From positions 354,120-418,119 of the forward strand of contig CAKOGP040001446.1 of assembly GCA_933822405.4 (NCBI GenBank): a stretch of 64,000 nt of DNA, in the 5' to 3' direction. This DNA comes from Cylindrotheca closterium (taxonomy: Eukaryota > Bacillariophyta > Bacillariophyceae > Bacillariales > Bacillariaceae). Positions within the stretch are counted from its first letter, which is position 1. Each line of letters starts with the position of its first letter. A program made the translations under genes and the position numbers. The notes under the pieces were generated by a model. The model was not told the origin of the DNA and did no database searches. It was given only the letters and a program-made list of their open reading frames with translations. Positions 19,501-30,940 of the stretch are shown one piece after another.

Positions 19501-20385
19501 AATGATGATAAGACTACCGGGGATAAACCAAAGAAGAGAAAAGAACACAAAGCGAAGATCACTGATGCTGCGAGAGCAAGCGGGTCTGAAGATGCCGAAA
19601 TTGCATCCATCGACGATGGAAATGAAAGTGAGCAGACTGACTCGACGGCGCCAACATGCAAAATGAATCAATCGTCCTTCGAGAATAACAAAGACGATTT
19701 GGCTCACAATCAACTATATCAAACTATGTTGCTGCTGAAGGACGCGGGGAACGAAGCCCTTGAGGCAAGAAATTTCGACACAGCTGCACGACGATACGAC
19801 ACCGGTATTCAATATGGAGCTGTCGCCTGCATGTGTTATCCGACGCTTAAGGTTATCTTTTCAGATGAGGCGGGCAAAGAAATGAGAGCCAACGGATGGC
19901 TTCATCTCGAGTGGACCCCCACAGTGCGGTTGTTAATCGTTCTCCGACTGAATCATGCGCTGGTGATGCTCAAGCCTTACTTTGCACAACCCCATCATGC
20001 AGTAGAACAGTCTCGTTTGGCGTTGTTGGAGCTACGGCCCTTCTGTACAAAAAAAGGGAAGATCATGAAGGGCCCCAAAATGACAGAAGTTTACCGAGAA
20101 GATGAGCCTGAAGATACCTTTCTGGACGCAATAAAGCTGCAAGCAAAGGCCTTCTTTCGAATGGGTTGTGCGCACTATGAGATGGGTGAATACAGAGAGG
20201 CAATACGGGCTTTCGAAAACAGTGTCAAGAGTACACAACTCTCAGGTGCTGATACCGACAAGGGCGTCCTCCGACGATTAACTAACGCCAAACGAGAATA
20301 TAAGCGCACCAGGAAACAACAAAAACGCTTCAAGTTGTCTTTTGCGCCTGGTGACGAAGAATCTGAGGACGACTCCAGTTGCTAG
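16517..20385 (+). CDS. WD40-TPR protein, CUL4-DDB1 substrate receptor (WDTC1/DCAF8-like)
   Basis: Exons 16517-16710, 16789-17860, 17938-18031, 18109-18449, 18519-18761 and 18829-20385 join without frame breaks into 1,166 residues. The start region reads YGKRGRFGKQ then LLSYRTAWNRSRLQN across the first intron. WD40 repeats follow (GGCINTATW, TSGDDHLVKFWDVRE, GHYNNVFHVTP, ATCGADGYLRVADL, TYGIDSTAKLW), with an acidic Ser-rich insert near 95-195. FWDVR near 260 fits the WDxR box through which receptors bind DDB1. A C-terminal TPR-like domain (KDAGNEALEARNFDTAARRYD; FRMGCAHYEMGEYREAIRAFENS) is the WDTC1-type combination. It should present targets to a CUL4 ubiquitin ligase, perhaps on chromatin. 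The acidic insert is unusually long. Confidence 0.8.
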
Positions 20386-20651
20386 TAGACTTTTGCTTCA
20401 CATCTACAACTTACAACATTGTCAGTTCATGATCACTATGATCTATGTTTATGAATAAATATGAATACTATGAAACCAGTCGTAGCAAGTTCGCAACTAT
20501 GCTAGTTTCTATATATTCATTCGCGTTACTGTCTATGTTGCTTGCAAGTGCGTAAGTTAAACCAACCAGCCCCAACTAAGGCTTTCAGCGATTGGCATGT
20601 TCCCGCAGTGGAAAGATTTGATTATCAGTACAAAATGATTTGGTTGTCAAA

Positions 20652-21378
20652 TTAAGGAAAGTAAGGGAATCCGTGTCCAGTGACGCTAGCTCCAGCAACC
20701 ATTCCACCGATAGCGATCATAGCCAAACGTCCATTCTTCAACTCTTTCAATTGATATTCCTTTTGCTTTGCGGGGTCAGTGGGGTAAAGACCGATGGGAT
20801 CGAATCCGAAGTCACCTGGGGCACGGTCGTATTCGTTCATGTTGGCCAAGGCAGGGAAAGTGCAGGCTTCCAAGAAAGAGATCCATCCAAAGATTTGGAT
20901 CATGGATTGGGGAAGGGCATCATGGGCGTCAATGACCTTGGGGAGGGCCTCGAAAGAGTAAGCTTCTCCTGGGACACGGACAAATTCAGGAACAACGAAT
21001 CCAAGGGTGGCCAACATGGCAGCACGTCCATGCTTCAATTCAGCCTCACGGAACCATGGAAGCCATTCGGGGGCACGCTGTTGATCAAGAACAAATGCAA
21101 TGGGAATTGAGTCATAAATATAAAAACGACACTCTACGAACCGATATAGCCTGAAGTTAGTCTTCGGCAACGAATCTATTGAAACCTACCTCAGCAAAGC
21201 CACATGGATCGAATTCAACAGAGGTTCCCTTGGGGCTGAATGGCATTGGTTCTGGCCCCTCTGCTCCGACGTATCCGTTGGCGAACTCGCTCAAAACACT
21301 GGAGGATTTGGTGGATTGAAGAGGAGCGAAGGCACTGGCAGAAGCAGCAAGGGCAAGGAGGGCAGCAGTAGTCTTCAT
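20652..21378 (-). CDS. Fucoxanthin-chlorophyll a/c-type light-harvesting protein
   Basis: Exons 21190-21378 and 20652-21077 give 204 residues. The presequence LLALAASASAFAP is the textbook ASAFAP plastid signal of diatoms. Helix A carries LPWFREAELKHGRAAMLA and helix C carries KELKNGRLAMIAIGG, each with the Glu-x4-Arg/His chlorophyll-binding and salt-bridge pattern of the LHC fold; the C-terminus ends GHGFPYFP. It binds pigments in the thylakoid membrane and passes energy to the photosystems. Which FCP subfamily it belongs to is left open. It is divergent from a paralog with 291 bp between the start codons. Confidence 0.93.
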
Positions 21379-21669
21379 GGTGGAGGTATTTCTGATTTTG
21401 GGAAAGATGCAGGGCAAGGACTGATGAAGGGGGGATGGATTAGCTTTCTTTTGTGACGTATCTTTGGTACTTTCCTACGAAAATTGAACGTGCGTTTGGG
21501 CAAATCTTTTGTGTTCAACCTTCGGAAAACCAGAAGGAGGGACGAAAAATATGAAAGCCGTATCTTTGGAGTAGGAAATCCACGTGCAAGCAAGAAAACT
21601 CTCAACTTGGCTCTGATCGGCCACCCTTTTCTTCCCTCACTATTGCACCATCCACTACAGTAGCTAACC
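21379..21669. promoter_or_regulatory. Shared promoter region of two divergent antenna genes
   Basis: The 291 bp between the two antenna start codons must hold both promoters and both 5' leaders. I see no clear TATA box. Co-regulation by light is likely from the arrangement but is inference. Confidence 0.6.
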
Positions 21670-22520
21670 ATGAAGACTGCCGCCGCCCTCCTTGCCCTTG
21701 CTGCTTCTGCCAGCGCCTTCACCACTTCCAAGCCTGCTGCTCCACGCACCACCGCTATGGAGGCTGCCATGGATGACTACGTCGGTTCTGTCAACCTATT
21801 TGGATCGGAATTCAAGTTCGACCCCGTAAGTTTTTTTGATCGATTGATAGTAGAACTACATTTGGGAGAAGCTAGAGATGGACTGCTTAAGAGTCGATAA
21901 GAGACTGCAATGAATTGTTTTACGGTAGTATCATCACCAAAGTTTCTGACTCCCCTTCTCTATTTTTGTTGCATTTTACAGTTGAACCTTTCCGAGACCT
22001 ACTCGCCATTCCTTCCATGGTTCCGTGAGTCCGAACTTCGTCACGGACGCACTGCCATGATTGCCGTTGTTGGTTTCATTGCCACAGACTTTGTTCGTCT
22101 CCCGGGAGAGATGTACTCTTTCGAGAGCATCCCCAAGACTGTTGATGCACACGATGCTCTTTTGCACAACGGACCCATGTACCAACTTCTTTTGTGGATC
22201 GGTCTTTTCGATTTGGTCATCACCGCCCCTGCCGCTGTTGCCACCATGAACGGAGAACGTGAAGCCGGTGGTAAGTGCTTGTTCTTGTTCACAGATTGCA
22301 GTTGTGGATGTCTAGAGGAGACTGTTGAACTCACACAATTTGCTCGCCGTTTGCACTGTTGTACACAGACTTTGGACAAACTCTTTTCGCCCCATCTGAC
22401 CCTGCGGCCATGAAGAAGAAGCAAGAATCCGAGCTCATGAACGGACGCCTTGCCATGTGCGCCATCGGAGGAATCGCCACCCAATCTATCGTCACTGGAC
22501 ACGGTTTCCCATACCTCTAA
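21670..22520 (+). CDS. Fucoxanthin-chlorophyll a/c-type light-harvesting protein
   Basis: Exons 21670-21825, 21982-22270 and 22369-22520 give 198 residues. The presequence LLALAASASAFTT is nearly that of the divergent neighbour, and helix A (LPWFRESELRHGRTAMIAVVGF) and helix C (ESELMNGRLAMCAIGG) keep the chlorophyll-binding pattern. The tail is GHGFPYL. It has one more intron than the neighbour; the intron after the helix A region start is in a comparable place, which supports descent from one inverted duplication. Role: membrane antenna in the plastid. Confidence 0.92.
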
Positions 22521-23321
22521 AGAGATGGATGAATAGTCAGGATGAAAGAGGAGGATGACTCTAGTGATGATGATCCACCATACTGAATCCACATCAAGGG
22601 GGCGCCACAACCCTGGTGCGTTTGCTGGCTAATCAATACAAGCATTTGTATCCAATTGTAGCAGTATAATAAAAATAGATTTCAACTACTCTGATTGGAT
22701 TGCTTTGCACGAGAGATATCAAATACGATAGCCTTCCGGACGAAGTGGACAGAGTTCCATGGTGTTCTCCCCCCTCTACCTGCACCCTACACATTAAATA
22801 AGCTGCCAGTGTTATTGATCTGAAAGGGATATTTGTGTTCCATGTGGTGTTTTTGTGTTACACCTGATGAACAATGAATAATGAATAATGTCGGCCCAAA
22901 AACGGTTCTTCCCAAATATATCCATCATATATACGATCACTTTCCCATCAGGTACCTGGTACTGTAGGTCGATCTTTCTTCGTTTCAGAAAGAGGAGGTA
23001 GGCAGCACCATGTTTCTAGTGATCGATGCAGTTCTACTGCTTGCTGGTGAGTTTCAGAATTACTGAGCAATACTAAAAGACGGCGACTTTGATGATATAT
23101 CAAAAATAAGTCAACAAATGAGTGCTAAATGATCCCTACTGATGATTCACAACTTGATCTACAGACATTTGATCGCGCAATGACAGGGCACTAGCGGGTG
23201 TCGATGCATTGGGTATAGAGAATGGGGTTGTTGAGATGATTGGACTTGTGATGTTCTCATTTGTATGTGGTTGCGTTCGGCTCTCAAGCATGATAGGGGG
23301 GAGGCAACACCTATGAATCGC
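22521..23321. other. Convergent intergenic region
   Basis: No gene is seen in these 800 bases. It contains the recurring palindrome-like motif AGGTACCTGGTAC at 22950-22962 and AT-rich stretches with ATGAATAATGAATAATG near 22875. Confidence 0.45.
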
Positions 23322-24314
23322 TCATATGGCCAACTCATCGTAAAGTGGAACATCTGCCAATTCACTAATGTTTTCCATGTAGGCCCGAAGTCCCGCTGGC
23401 CATTGAACCCCCTTGATGATGGTGATGGAACGAAGGCGAGCCCAGAGGTCGATGTCATCCAACGAAAGTCCTCCTTCAGTGCAGTAGTGCTCAGAGTAAA
23501 CTTTGTCGTCCAATTCCACAAGCTTTGCGTTCAACTCTTCGACCATAGGTGCTGGGTCGGTGGCCATAGATTCGGCGTATATCTTCAGCTTTTCTTCCAT
23601 TGCCAACTCCTCTCTCCATTCTGGCTTGTCGTATGGTGGCAATTGGTGTCCCTTGATAAAAGCATGTCGGGCATCAAGTTGTGTGAATTCTGGCAAAAGA
23701 CCAGTTGCAACATAGCGTGGTCGTTGAAGTGTTCGTAAAGTGCTTTGGACAGATTTTTGCCATTCCTTGAGATCAGTTCGGCCACTGGATGGTTTCAAGA
23801 TACCAGTCGGACCAAACCGTTCGTCAGAATCGATGAGCTTGATAATATCCATGGATTCTGCCATGGTGATATCACCTTCAGGGAAGGTCTGTTAAAGAAG
23901 AGAGCCAAATGAGAACCCTGAGGTCAGTTATCTGCCGAATACTCTTTGGATTTTCAACCACTCATGGAAAAGCGGTCAATGATAAACACTTACAAAAATA
24001 GGGGCAATTTTCTTGCCAACAAGCGCGGTAGGAGTAGGTATATCATCATTCGCCATGAAGCTGACAATATGCTTGACATTCTTGAGGCCCAATGCGACTC
24101 GAACACGTACGCAGAATGGGCAGTGATCGTAAACATATACAGTTGGAAGCTTTTCCATGATGATACGGTCAGGTTTTGTGAAGGCGTCGGGATTTGTAAC
24201 CTCAGTCGTGGAAACAAGGTCCATGGCGACAGATCGGCTGGCAACACCGGTGGATGGGACAAAGGCGGAACTCAAAGCAAGAGTCGCAAACAAAATGGAA
24301 ACAGACAACTTCAT
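23322..24314 (-). CDS. Plastid-targeted glutaredoxin 2 (GrxB family)
   Basis: Exons 23994-24314 and 23322-23888 give 295 residues. The N-terminus (MKLSVSILFATLALSSAFVP) is a signal peptide with the Phe junction of plastid proteins. Then comes a GrxB-type thioredoxin fold: VYVYDHCPFC with the redox pair at 65-68, LKNVKHIV, NDDIPTPTALVGKK.AP, and MAESMDII after the splice. The C-terminal helical domain (LSLDDIDLWARLRSITIIKGVQWP) matches that of E. coli Grx2, which is GST-like. It should reduce protein or mixed glutathione disulfides in the stroma or another plastid space. The family is mostly bacterial, so a bacterial origin followed by addition of the targeting exon is plausible. Confidence 0.88.
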
Positions 24315-24903
24315 TCTTCTAGTATGGTAGGTAATTGGTATGATGGAAGAATCGACAATCAACAGTCAACAATCAATCAGTAGTGATAATTGAGAGGTAG
24401 GAGCCTAAGTAATATCACGGTTGGCGGAGGGCAGCTGTTATAGTGTCAGTGAGGATTCAACACAGGAAACCGGTTTTCTGTCGAGCTTTTGGCTATCTTT
24501 TCTCGATCGTCAGAAGGGAAGGCTTGCCTTGCAGAACTTCGTACGTTTGTTCGTCAAACTGCTACTGGGATTTGACCGATTTGATTGGGGAGGAGCTCGC
24601 AAATAATGAGGAAATCCAAAAATCTTTGCCTGCGTCATCGTTCTACTTCCGGGTTATCGACAAAAATATTGACGCAAACGCAAAGTTCAAAGTGAGAGCA
24701 GCGGACAAACGGCCTGCTTGACAAACAGGACTGGATTCTCATTTTCAACGGATCGAATCGAATCGCAGGCCAGCGAGAAACGAATTTCGGGAAAAGCCCA
24801 TCCATTGCCTTCTTCACTTTCAGTTGCCACTGTGGATTAAACGCGATTCACTGCATCGTACTCCCCTTGGCGACGCTATATACCGGTATACAACAAATTC
24901 AAG
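24315..24903. other. Divergent promoter region (glutaredoxin / Snf7)
   Basis: 589 bases between two divergent starts. The longest frame (92 codons) shows no family features. TATATACCGGTATA lies just upstream of the Snf7 start codon. Nothing else was recognised. Confidence 0.4.
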
Positions 24904-25864
24904 ATGATGAACTTATTTGGAAAGAAGAAGACACCAACGTCTACGGTGTCTGCAACTTCCACCAGACAGGCGACTGATCCTCAACAAACTGTCGTCAAAC
25001 TGAGAGAGACCATCGCCAATCAAGAAAAAAGGTCCGTAATTTCTTATTCCAATTTTCTATTTTTGTATTGGAGGCTGAGTCCCGCCAAGACAAAATTCCA
25101 GGGACGTGAAGTCAAGTCGTGATGTTCATGCACTGCAAGATGATGTTGCTAACCCCCAACCTCGATTCTTGTGTTTGATGTCTTCAGAGAAGAGCACTTG
25201 CAGAAGAAGATTGATCAAATTGTGAAGGAAGCGAAACTCAAGATGTCAAAGGGTGACAAGAAAGGTAAGTTGACATGCAGTCAACGACCACTATTTTCAA
25301 TCCACTCCTGGCATATGCTTATTTATCCTTGTCGTTCTTGCCTTCTTCGATTGGTTGATTTTTTCATTATTCATTTGTTGGATAGGTGCTCTATTTGCAA
25401 TGAAACGAAAAAAGTTATACGAGCAGGAGCAAGACAAGATTGCGAATGTCAAGATGACTCTTGAAACACAAGTAATTAGTTTGGAATCGGCCGCACAAAA
25501 CGCAATGACATTCCAAGCAATGCAAGCAGGTACAAAGACAATGGCAAAGATTCGAGACGATGTTGGAATAGAAAAGGTTGATGATGTCATGGATGAAATC
25601 AAGGAAGAAATGGAATTGGCGCAAGAAATCAACGATGCCATTGCCCAACCTATTGATCCGCTTCTTATGGCAGATGAAGATGACTTGTTGGCGGAACTCA
25701 ACGATCTGGAAACAGCAGACTTGGAGGCCGAATTGCTCAAACCACCACCAACCGCAGAATCATCCTTTTCGTTACCAGATGCTCCCAGAAACGAATTGCC
25801 AGCACTTGCCAAGAAGGAAGAAGACGACCTCAAGGCACTGGAAGCAGAGTTGGCAGGATTGTAA
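24904..25864 (+). CDS. SNF7: ESCRT-III subunit Snf7/Vps32 (CHMP4)
   Basis: Exons 24904-25031, 25188-25264 and 25386-25864 give 227 residues. The N-terminal half is basic and helical (MMNLFGKKK; LRETIANQEKREEHLQKKID; GALFAMKRKKLYEQEQDKI) and the C-terminal half acidic, the charge split of ESCRT-III proteins. Core segments AMKAMQ-like AMTFQAMQAGTKTMAKI and VDDVMDEIKEEMELAQEI are those of the Snf7 subfamily, and the end (PALAKKEEDDLKALEAELAGL) resembles the Alix/Bro1-binding helix. It polymerises on endosomal and other membranes to drive scission. The first intron has a weaker donor (GTCCGT). Confidence 0.92.
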
Positions 25865-26117
25865 TGAGATTTTCCTTACGGGTCCAATCTTACTATAACT
25901 TTTTTCCAAACTAAAATATCGGACCGCTAATTTTGTGTCAAGATTCGTGGGTCAAGAACTAGAAAGAGACCAATATCTGTATTTTAGCATGCTAACACCG
26001 TCATACGATACCATTCAAATCTAAATTTGAATACTCTATACGGAAGAATAAAAGCCAAACCTAAATCTACACATTGGTCACCAAAACATCCACTGCAAAA
26101 CACCTTTAATGCTTTGT

Positions 26118-27314
26118 TCACTCTTCGAAGTAGCGATCATCAATGAACTGCTCGTCACCAGTTGATGCACTATCAGATGACGAGAAGGAAGATGGAGTGG
26201 TTGCGAGTCCAATGTAGGGCTTCCACGTGGGATGGACACGTTTGGGAACCATTTTAGCAGCTTTGGCTGCAAGCTGCATTTGTGTAGGAGCTCGTGGCGG
26301 ATTCAGAAGTCGCATTCCAATCTTTGATAGCTGTGATACTGGTGTGGATCCCTTTCTACCGTTGCACTTCTTACAGCATGTTACTGCGTTATCCCTGTTG
26401 GACGAAAATCAATGAAATGTAAGGGAAAAAAAGCCTCAATCAGCCAGCCCTGTTGCTTTTGAGGTAGAGAGCCACCATAGACGTACCAACTCAATACACC
26501 TCCCTGCGATCTTGGTACAACATGGTCCAATGACAAATCTGCAGTGTGGAAATGCTCCCCACAGTATTGGCATCGATATTCGTCTCTGAGAAAGACATTG
26601 CGTCTCGTAAATGCCGGTGTCGTGCTAGCTGGTCTGACATATTCGGTCAATGCAATGACACTTGGAAGGGGGATTTCAAGACTAGCCGCTCGGACAGTGA
26701 TATCGGGGTAGACATCGACAACTTGAACTTTGCCATTAAAGACAGCCTTGACGGCTTCTTGCCACGACCACAGACTAAGCGGTAAGTAAGTCATTGGTTG
26801 ATAGTCGGCATTGAGGACCAATGCAGGTCGGGCATTCAATTGTTTGAGGGACTCTGCTTGTTCATCAATGCCATCCCCTCTATCAAAAATACCCCTAGAC
26901 ATTGCCTTGCTTCCTATGGTTCCATGCCGACTAGCAATGTAGCTTTCTGAGACATGATCTGAAAGTTCGTTCAAATTCAATGGACTTCCTTGAGACGCTT
27001 TGTGCTTGACGCGCCTTTTTCTCGGCTTTTTCTTTGATTTGGGAATTGTTGCACATAGCGAAGTTAAGGTACTTTTTTGCAAATTGTGGGGAGCTGTTAT
27101 TAGAAGTTCAACATGGATACATTCCGCAGCAGAGAAAAGCAAAGAAGGTGAGCATGTTATGCGATCAGTAAAAATCTCGGAGCAAAAAGAGCTGAATGAA
27201 CGTACACCGACATAATTCTCCAGATTGAAGAAAGCCACGGGACGGACCCAGGATCGCAAGGGAGAAGCACAAGATGAAGGTTGAAGTGAAAGGGATTCGG
27301 CCTCGTCGCGACAT
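26118..27314 (-). CDS. Plastid-targeted HNH endonuclease-domain protein
   Basis: Exons 27206-27314, 26487-27093 and 26118-26394 give 330 residues. The first exon is in a frame different from the long downstream ORF: it starts at the ATG at 27314 and encodes MSRRGRIPFTSTFILCF then SLAILGPSRGF, a signal peptide with a plastid-type Phe junction; a GTACGT donor and ACAG acceptor join it in frame. The core has RPALVLNADYQPM, WSWQEAVKAVF, then the HNH finger RCQYCGEHF, DHVVPRSQGG, LSWDNAVTCCKKCNGRKGS, with two CxxC pairs for zinc. This family is found in cyanobacteria and plastid-bearing eukaryotes; the substrate is not known to me. It is divergent from the Era gene. Confidence 0.85.
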
Positions 27315-27797
27315 TGTCTATGATAGCAGCTTGGAGTAACTATGAGTGATGTGCTTGTTGGGATGCTCTGCAATAGCAGCTGATGAGTCAGTAGTCGTTC
27401 CTAGCAAGATTTGTCTTTGTTCGTACTGGTATAGTGGAAGAGCTGCGCTTCAACAGAGTCTCCAGTGTATTGAATGAAATGACGCTACAGAATCATCGTG
27501 CACAGAATTTCCACCCCGAGAAGATTCCTTTTTCTCGGTGTCTTTGCTGTCGTCACGCCTGCAGTCGGAATTCTCATGACGTGACAGCCAGGTGACAAAC
27601 AAGGTTGACAGACAATGCAGCCACTGCACGACTGAATTCAGTCCTGTGAATCGCTGAAGTTGGATGACGTCTGTCATGTCCCTCGTGGAAGTTGGCTGGA
27701 CGCATCAGTTCCATTCGACGGTTTCAGATTTGGGTTCCTTTTTTCGGAATCAAAACCAAACCGTCAAATTGATGACAACAACAACAACAATAACAAC
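27315..27797. promoter_or_regulatory. Divergent promoter region, HNH / Era
   Basis: 483 bases between two genes for plastid nucleic-acid proteins. TGACGT half sites lie at 27577-27582 and 27665-27670. A run of CAACAA triplets sits just before the Era start. No gene is seen. Confidence 0.45.
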
Positions 27798-29220
27798 ATG
27801 TCAAACTTGATCCTCATTTCGTTATCTCTCTTTTGTCTTCCATCATCAGGATTTCTCAGAAATACGCCCACAAAACTCAACAATCAAAGAATAGAGACAG
27901 CAACGTCGATTGGAAAGGATGATTCAAACGGAGACAAGAGCGAACTTTTGAGAGATCTTGACAAGAGCTTCGAATATGAGGGAAGACTTCCAATGCGAGA
28001 CAACTTCCGATGTGGCTTCGCCAGTATACTGGGAGCTCCCAATATGGGAAAGAGTACGCTGCTGAATGCTTTGTTGAAAGAAGATTTGTGTATTGCCACT
28101 CGGCGGCCTCAAACAACACGTCACGCTATTCTGGGCGTATTGACAACAGCTGAGGCTCAACTATGTTTGATTGACACACCTGGAATCATCGAAAATCCTG
28201 CCTACAAGCTCCAAGAGGGTATGATGGAAGCAGTCATGACAGCATTTTATGACTCGGATGTTTTGATGGTCGTAACAGATTTGTTCAGCAGCCCAATTCC
28301 TGATGATGAAATCTTTCAAAAAGTGAAGAAAAGTAGAGCGCCCATTGTGGTAGCAATCAACAAAATCGATCTTGTCGGAAAAGCCAACCGAAATTCAGAT
28401 GAAAGCGAAGAGGAGGGTCGAACGTATACCGTCCCAGAAGCTGTGGCCAAGTGGAGATCACTACTGCCAGACGCTCTTGCAATAATCCCAGTGGCTGCTT
28501 CTGAGGGACCAGAGAACGAAGGGGTCAACTTGCTGCGCCAACTGCTGCTCGGAGGGGAAGATATATCTGCTGCCATTCGAAAGCTAGGGCGACCGGTACC
28601 CGGCATGTTTCAAGACGGCGTCCAATTCATATCGGATGACCAGGCCAAGTCACTTTTACCACCAGGGCCTCCGTTATATGAGGAAGACATACTAACAGAC
28701 AGATCCGAAAGGTACGTTGCAGGAGAAGTATCGAAGTGGGAAAGATAAATCCTATCCCAATCACGGCTCAACCTTCCTCTCTGCTCCTCTTCTATTCAAA
28801 TAGGTTCTTTGTTTCTGAGCTCATTCGAGAATCGATATTTGAAACGCTCAAGAAGGAGCTACCCTATTGCTGCGAAGTCAGAATTGATGAATTCAAAGAA
28901 CCAAAGGAAAGTGAAAAGAAAAAGGTCAATCGAATCAAGGCGACAGTCTACGTCGAACGGGAGAGCCAGAAGCAAATTGTCATTGGACGAGGAGGGGAAC
29001 AAGTCAAGGCTGTCGGTGTCCTAGCGCGAGATAAGATTGAAAAGTTTTTGCAAGAAAAAGTATTCCTGGAGCTATTTGGTATGTTTACTTTTGTTTCGTC
29101 TTCGCAAGCAATAGCGATTGGTAGGACTAATCTAATTTCCCTTTCACAGTGAAAGTGAACAAGGATTGGAGAAAGAATGAGGACCGCTTAATCGAGTTCG
29201 GATACATGAGCAAGAAATAG
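27798..29220 (+). CDS. ERA: Plastid-targeted Era GTPase
   Basis: Exons 27798-28711, 28804-29078 and 29150-29220 give 419 residues. A signal-like N-terminus (ISLSLFCLPSSGF) suggests the plastid. G1 is GAPNMGKS at 79-86, switch I region CIATRRPQTTRHAI, G3 DTPG, G4 NKID, all as in Era. A KH RNA-binding domain follows the second intron: ATVYVERESQKQIVIGRGGE with the GxxG loop, ending LFVKVNKDWRKNEDRL. Era assists maturation of the small ribosomal subunit by binding the 16S rRNA 3' end, so this protein should act on plastid ribosomes. An insertion between G4 and G5 (SDESEEEGRTYTV) is longer than in bacteria. Confidence 0.92.
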
Positions 29221-29422
29221 AATCGACAAGGATCAGAAATAAGATAAAGTCGTTGATCACTGTAAGCAGTTATACGTGAATAGTAAAATTATTCTATTTC
29301 CCCGTGGAAAAGGTCTCGTGTCCTTTGTTTTGTATCGTCTAATCTATTGACCCCCTAACAACAACAACGATTGGAATGCGTTCTCAGTATGTCCCTGGTG
29401 AGAGAAAATCCATCGTTGGTGG

Positions 29423-30940
29423 TTAGCCGAGCCGCTGGCGCTTGGGATCTGCTTCGTGTTCTTTGCCGTTTGGTGGTGATTGCGGCCTGTTGTATGGATT
29501 GTCTGGTGGATGCATCATGGGTGGACCTCCTTCAGGTGGAGGCATGTGTCGTCCAATTTGCGGTGGATAGGCCGATGCGTGTGACATGGGCGGTAAAGCG
29601 GACTGGTACATTTGTTGGTACAACATCCACTGCTGTTGTTGGCCATGAGGTCCAGGTGGTGGTCCGTGAGGATGCCCTGGAGGTGGATGATGCATTGGGC
29701 TTTGCCCGCGATCATCTTCCCTGTTCCTCTTGAGTTGCTGAGCTGCGGCTTCACCAGCCGTAACTAATGGTGGCGACGATCCTTCACCTTGAGGAGGTGG
29801 TGGCGGCGGAGGTGCACCGGGTGGCGAAGCAAGTTGTTGTCCATGCAGTATGTGTGGGTGTTGTTGGTAATGGTGCGGTGGCCACGAAGTTGCATACGGT
29901 GATGGGTGTCGTTGCATCGGAAAGAAGTACTGTTGTTGATTCTTTAATGAATGTGGATGCTGCTGAGCATACATGTTTGGATGGTGGTAGTATGGCGGAT
30001 GATTTGGATCTGGTGGCATTGGCATGCCAGGCCCCCCTGGGCCCATGGCATATGCGTTCGGATCCACATGTTGGTGCATGTTAGGAATGACCCCTACGTC
30101 AGTTCCGTCAGATTCTGCAAGTTCTAGCCAGTGTATCGAGATTGACTTGCAAGATACTTTTGCCAAGAAAGTCCTGCTGTCTGGAATTTGGTGGATATCA
30201 TCACCTTCCCCTGATGATCCCTTTTCGGCAGGCTTAGTGTTCTCGTCCCCTTCCTTGGTAGAATCAGATTTCGACTCAGTTTCTCCATTGGCGGGCGAAG
30301 ATGCCTCCTTGGATTCGTCCTCTTTAACTGGGCTATCCTTATCATTTTCACTTTTGGATGACTCTTCCACCGGCCTACTAGGTGCAGCAACTATGGTATT
30401 GGCGTCTACCGTGTCGACTGCACTCAATACACAATAGACTGTGCACCAAGGCAGTTGTCGATGTCGATGCCGTTCCCGACAGAATGATCGCGTTCGGTTG
30501 GTTCGTTTGCACCCAGCACAGACGGGTGTTTTAGGGTCAAAGGGTTCCTTCACGCAGTAAGGTTGCCATGGAACCATGCGGACAGTAAAGGGCTTGTCTA
30601 CATACTTTCCATGAGCATCGGTGCAAGAATCGTCCAGAGTCATGCAGATAAAAGCAGTTGTCCAAGGTGCCGCTGTATGTCCGTTGCGAACACGACACAT
30701 ATCCCTAGTTTTAAAGTTCTTCTTGCACTTTTCGCAGACCGGTAACCGACTGTCTGGAAACTTGACATTCAAAGATTGCTTGAATCCAGGCGGTGTGAAC
30801 GTAAGGACATTCTGGGTTGGTCGAACGGTGAGATGAAATGCAAGACCACTGTTGCATTCTCATTCCAAATAACTTACCCCATGCGACTGTGCCTGTGGAA
30901 ACATCATTTGCTGATGCAAGTTAGATCGATACGGATTCAT
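29423..30940 (-). CDS. Protein with two Cys-rich modules and a Pro/His/Gln-rich tail
   Basis: Exons 30878-30940 and 29423-30811 give 483 residues; the short first exon starts MNPYRSNLHQQMMF. Two related modules follow. The first has C47 and C50, C60 and a PW pair at 70-71 (CEKCKKNFKTRDMCRVRNGH); the second has C119, C122, C132 and PW at 142-143 (CAGCKRTNRTRSFCRERHRH). The shared pattern C-x2-C-K-x4-[KR]-T-R-x2-C-R-x-R-x-x-H-x-x-x-PW looks like zinc binding. An acidic Ser/Glu/Lys linker and a tail with Gly, Pro, His, Gln and Met repeats follow, ending in DPKRQRLG, a possible nuclear signal. A nuclear regulator is inferred from composition. I do not recognise the module from a named family. Confidence 0.72.
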
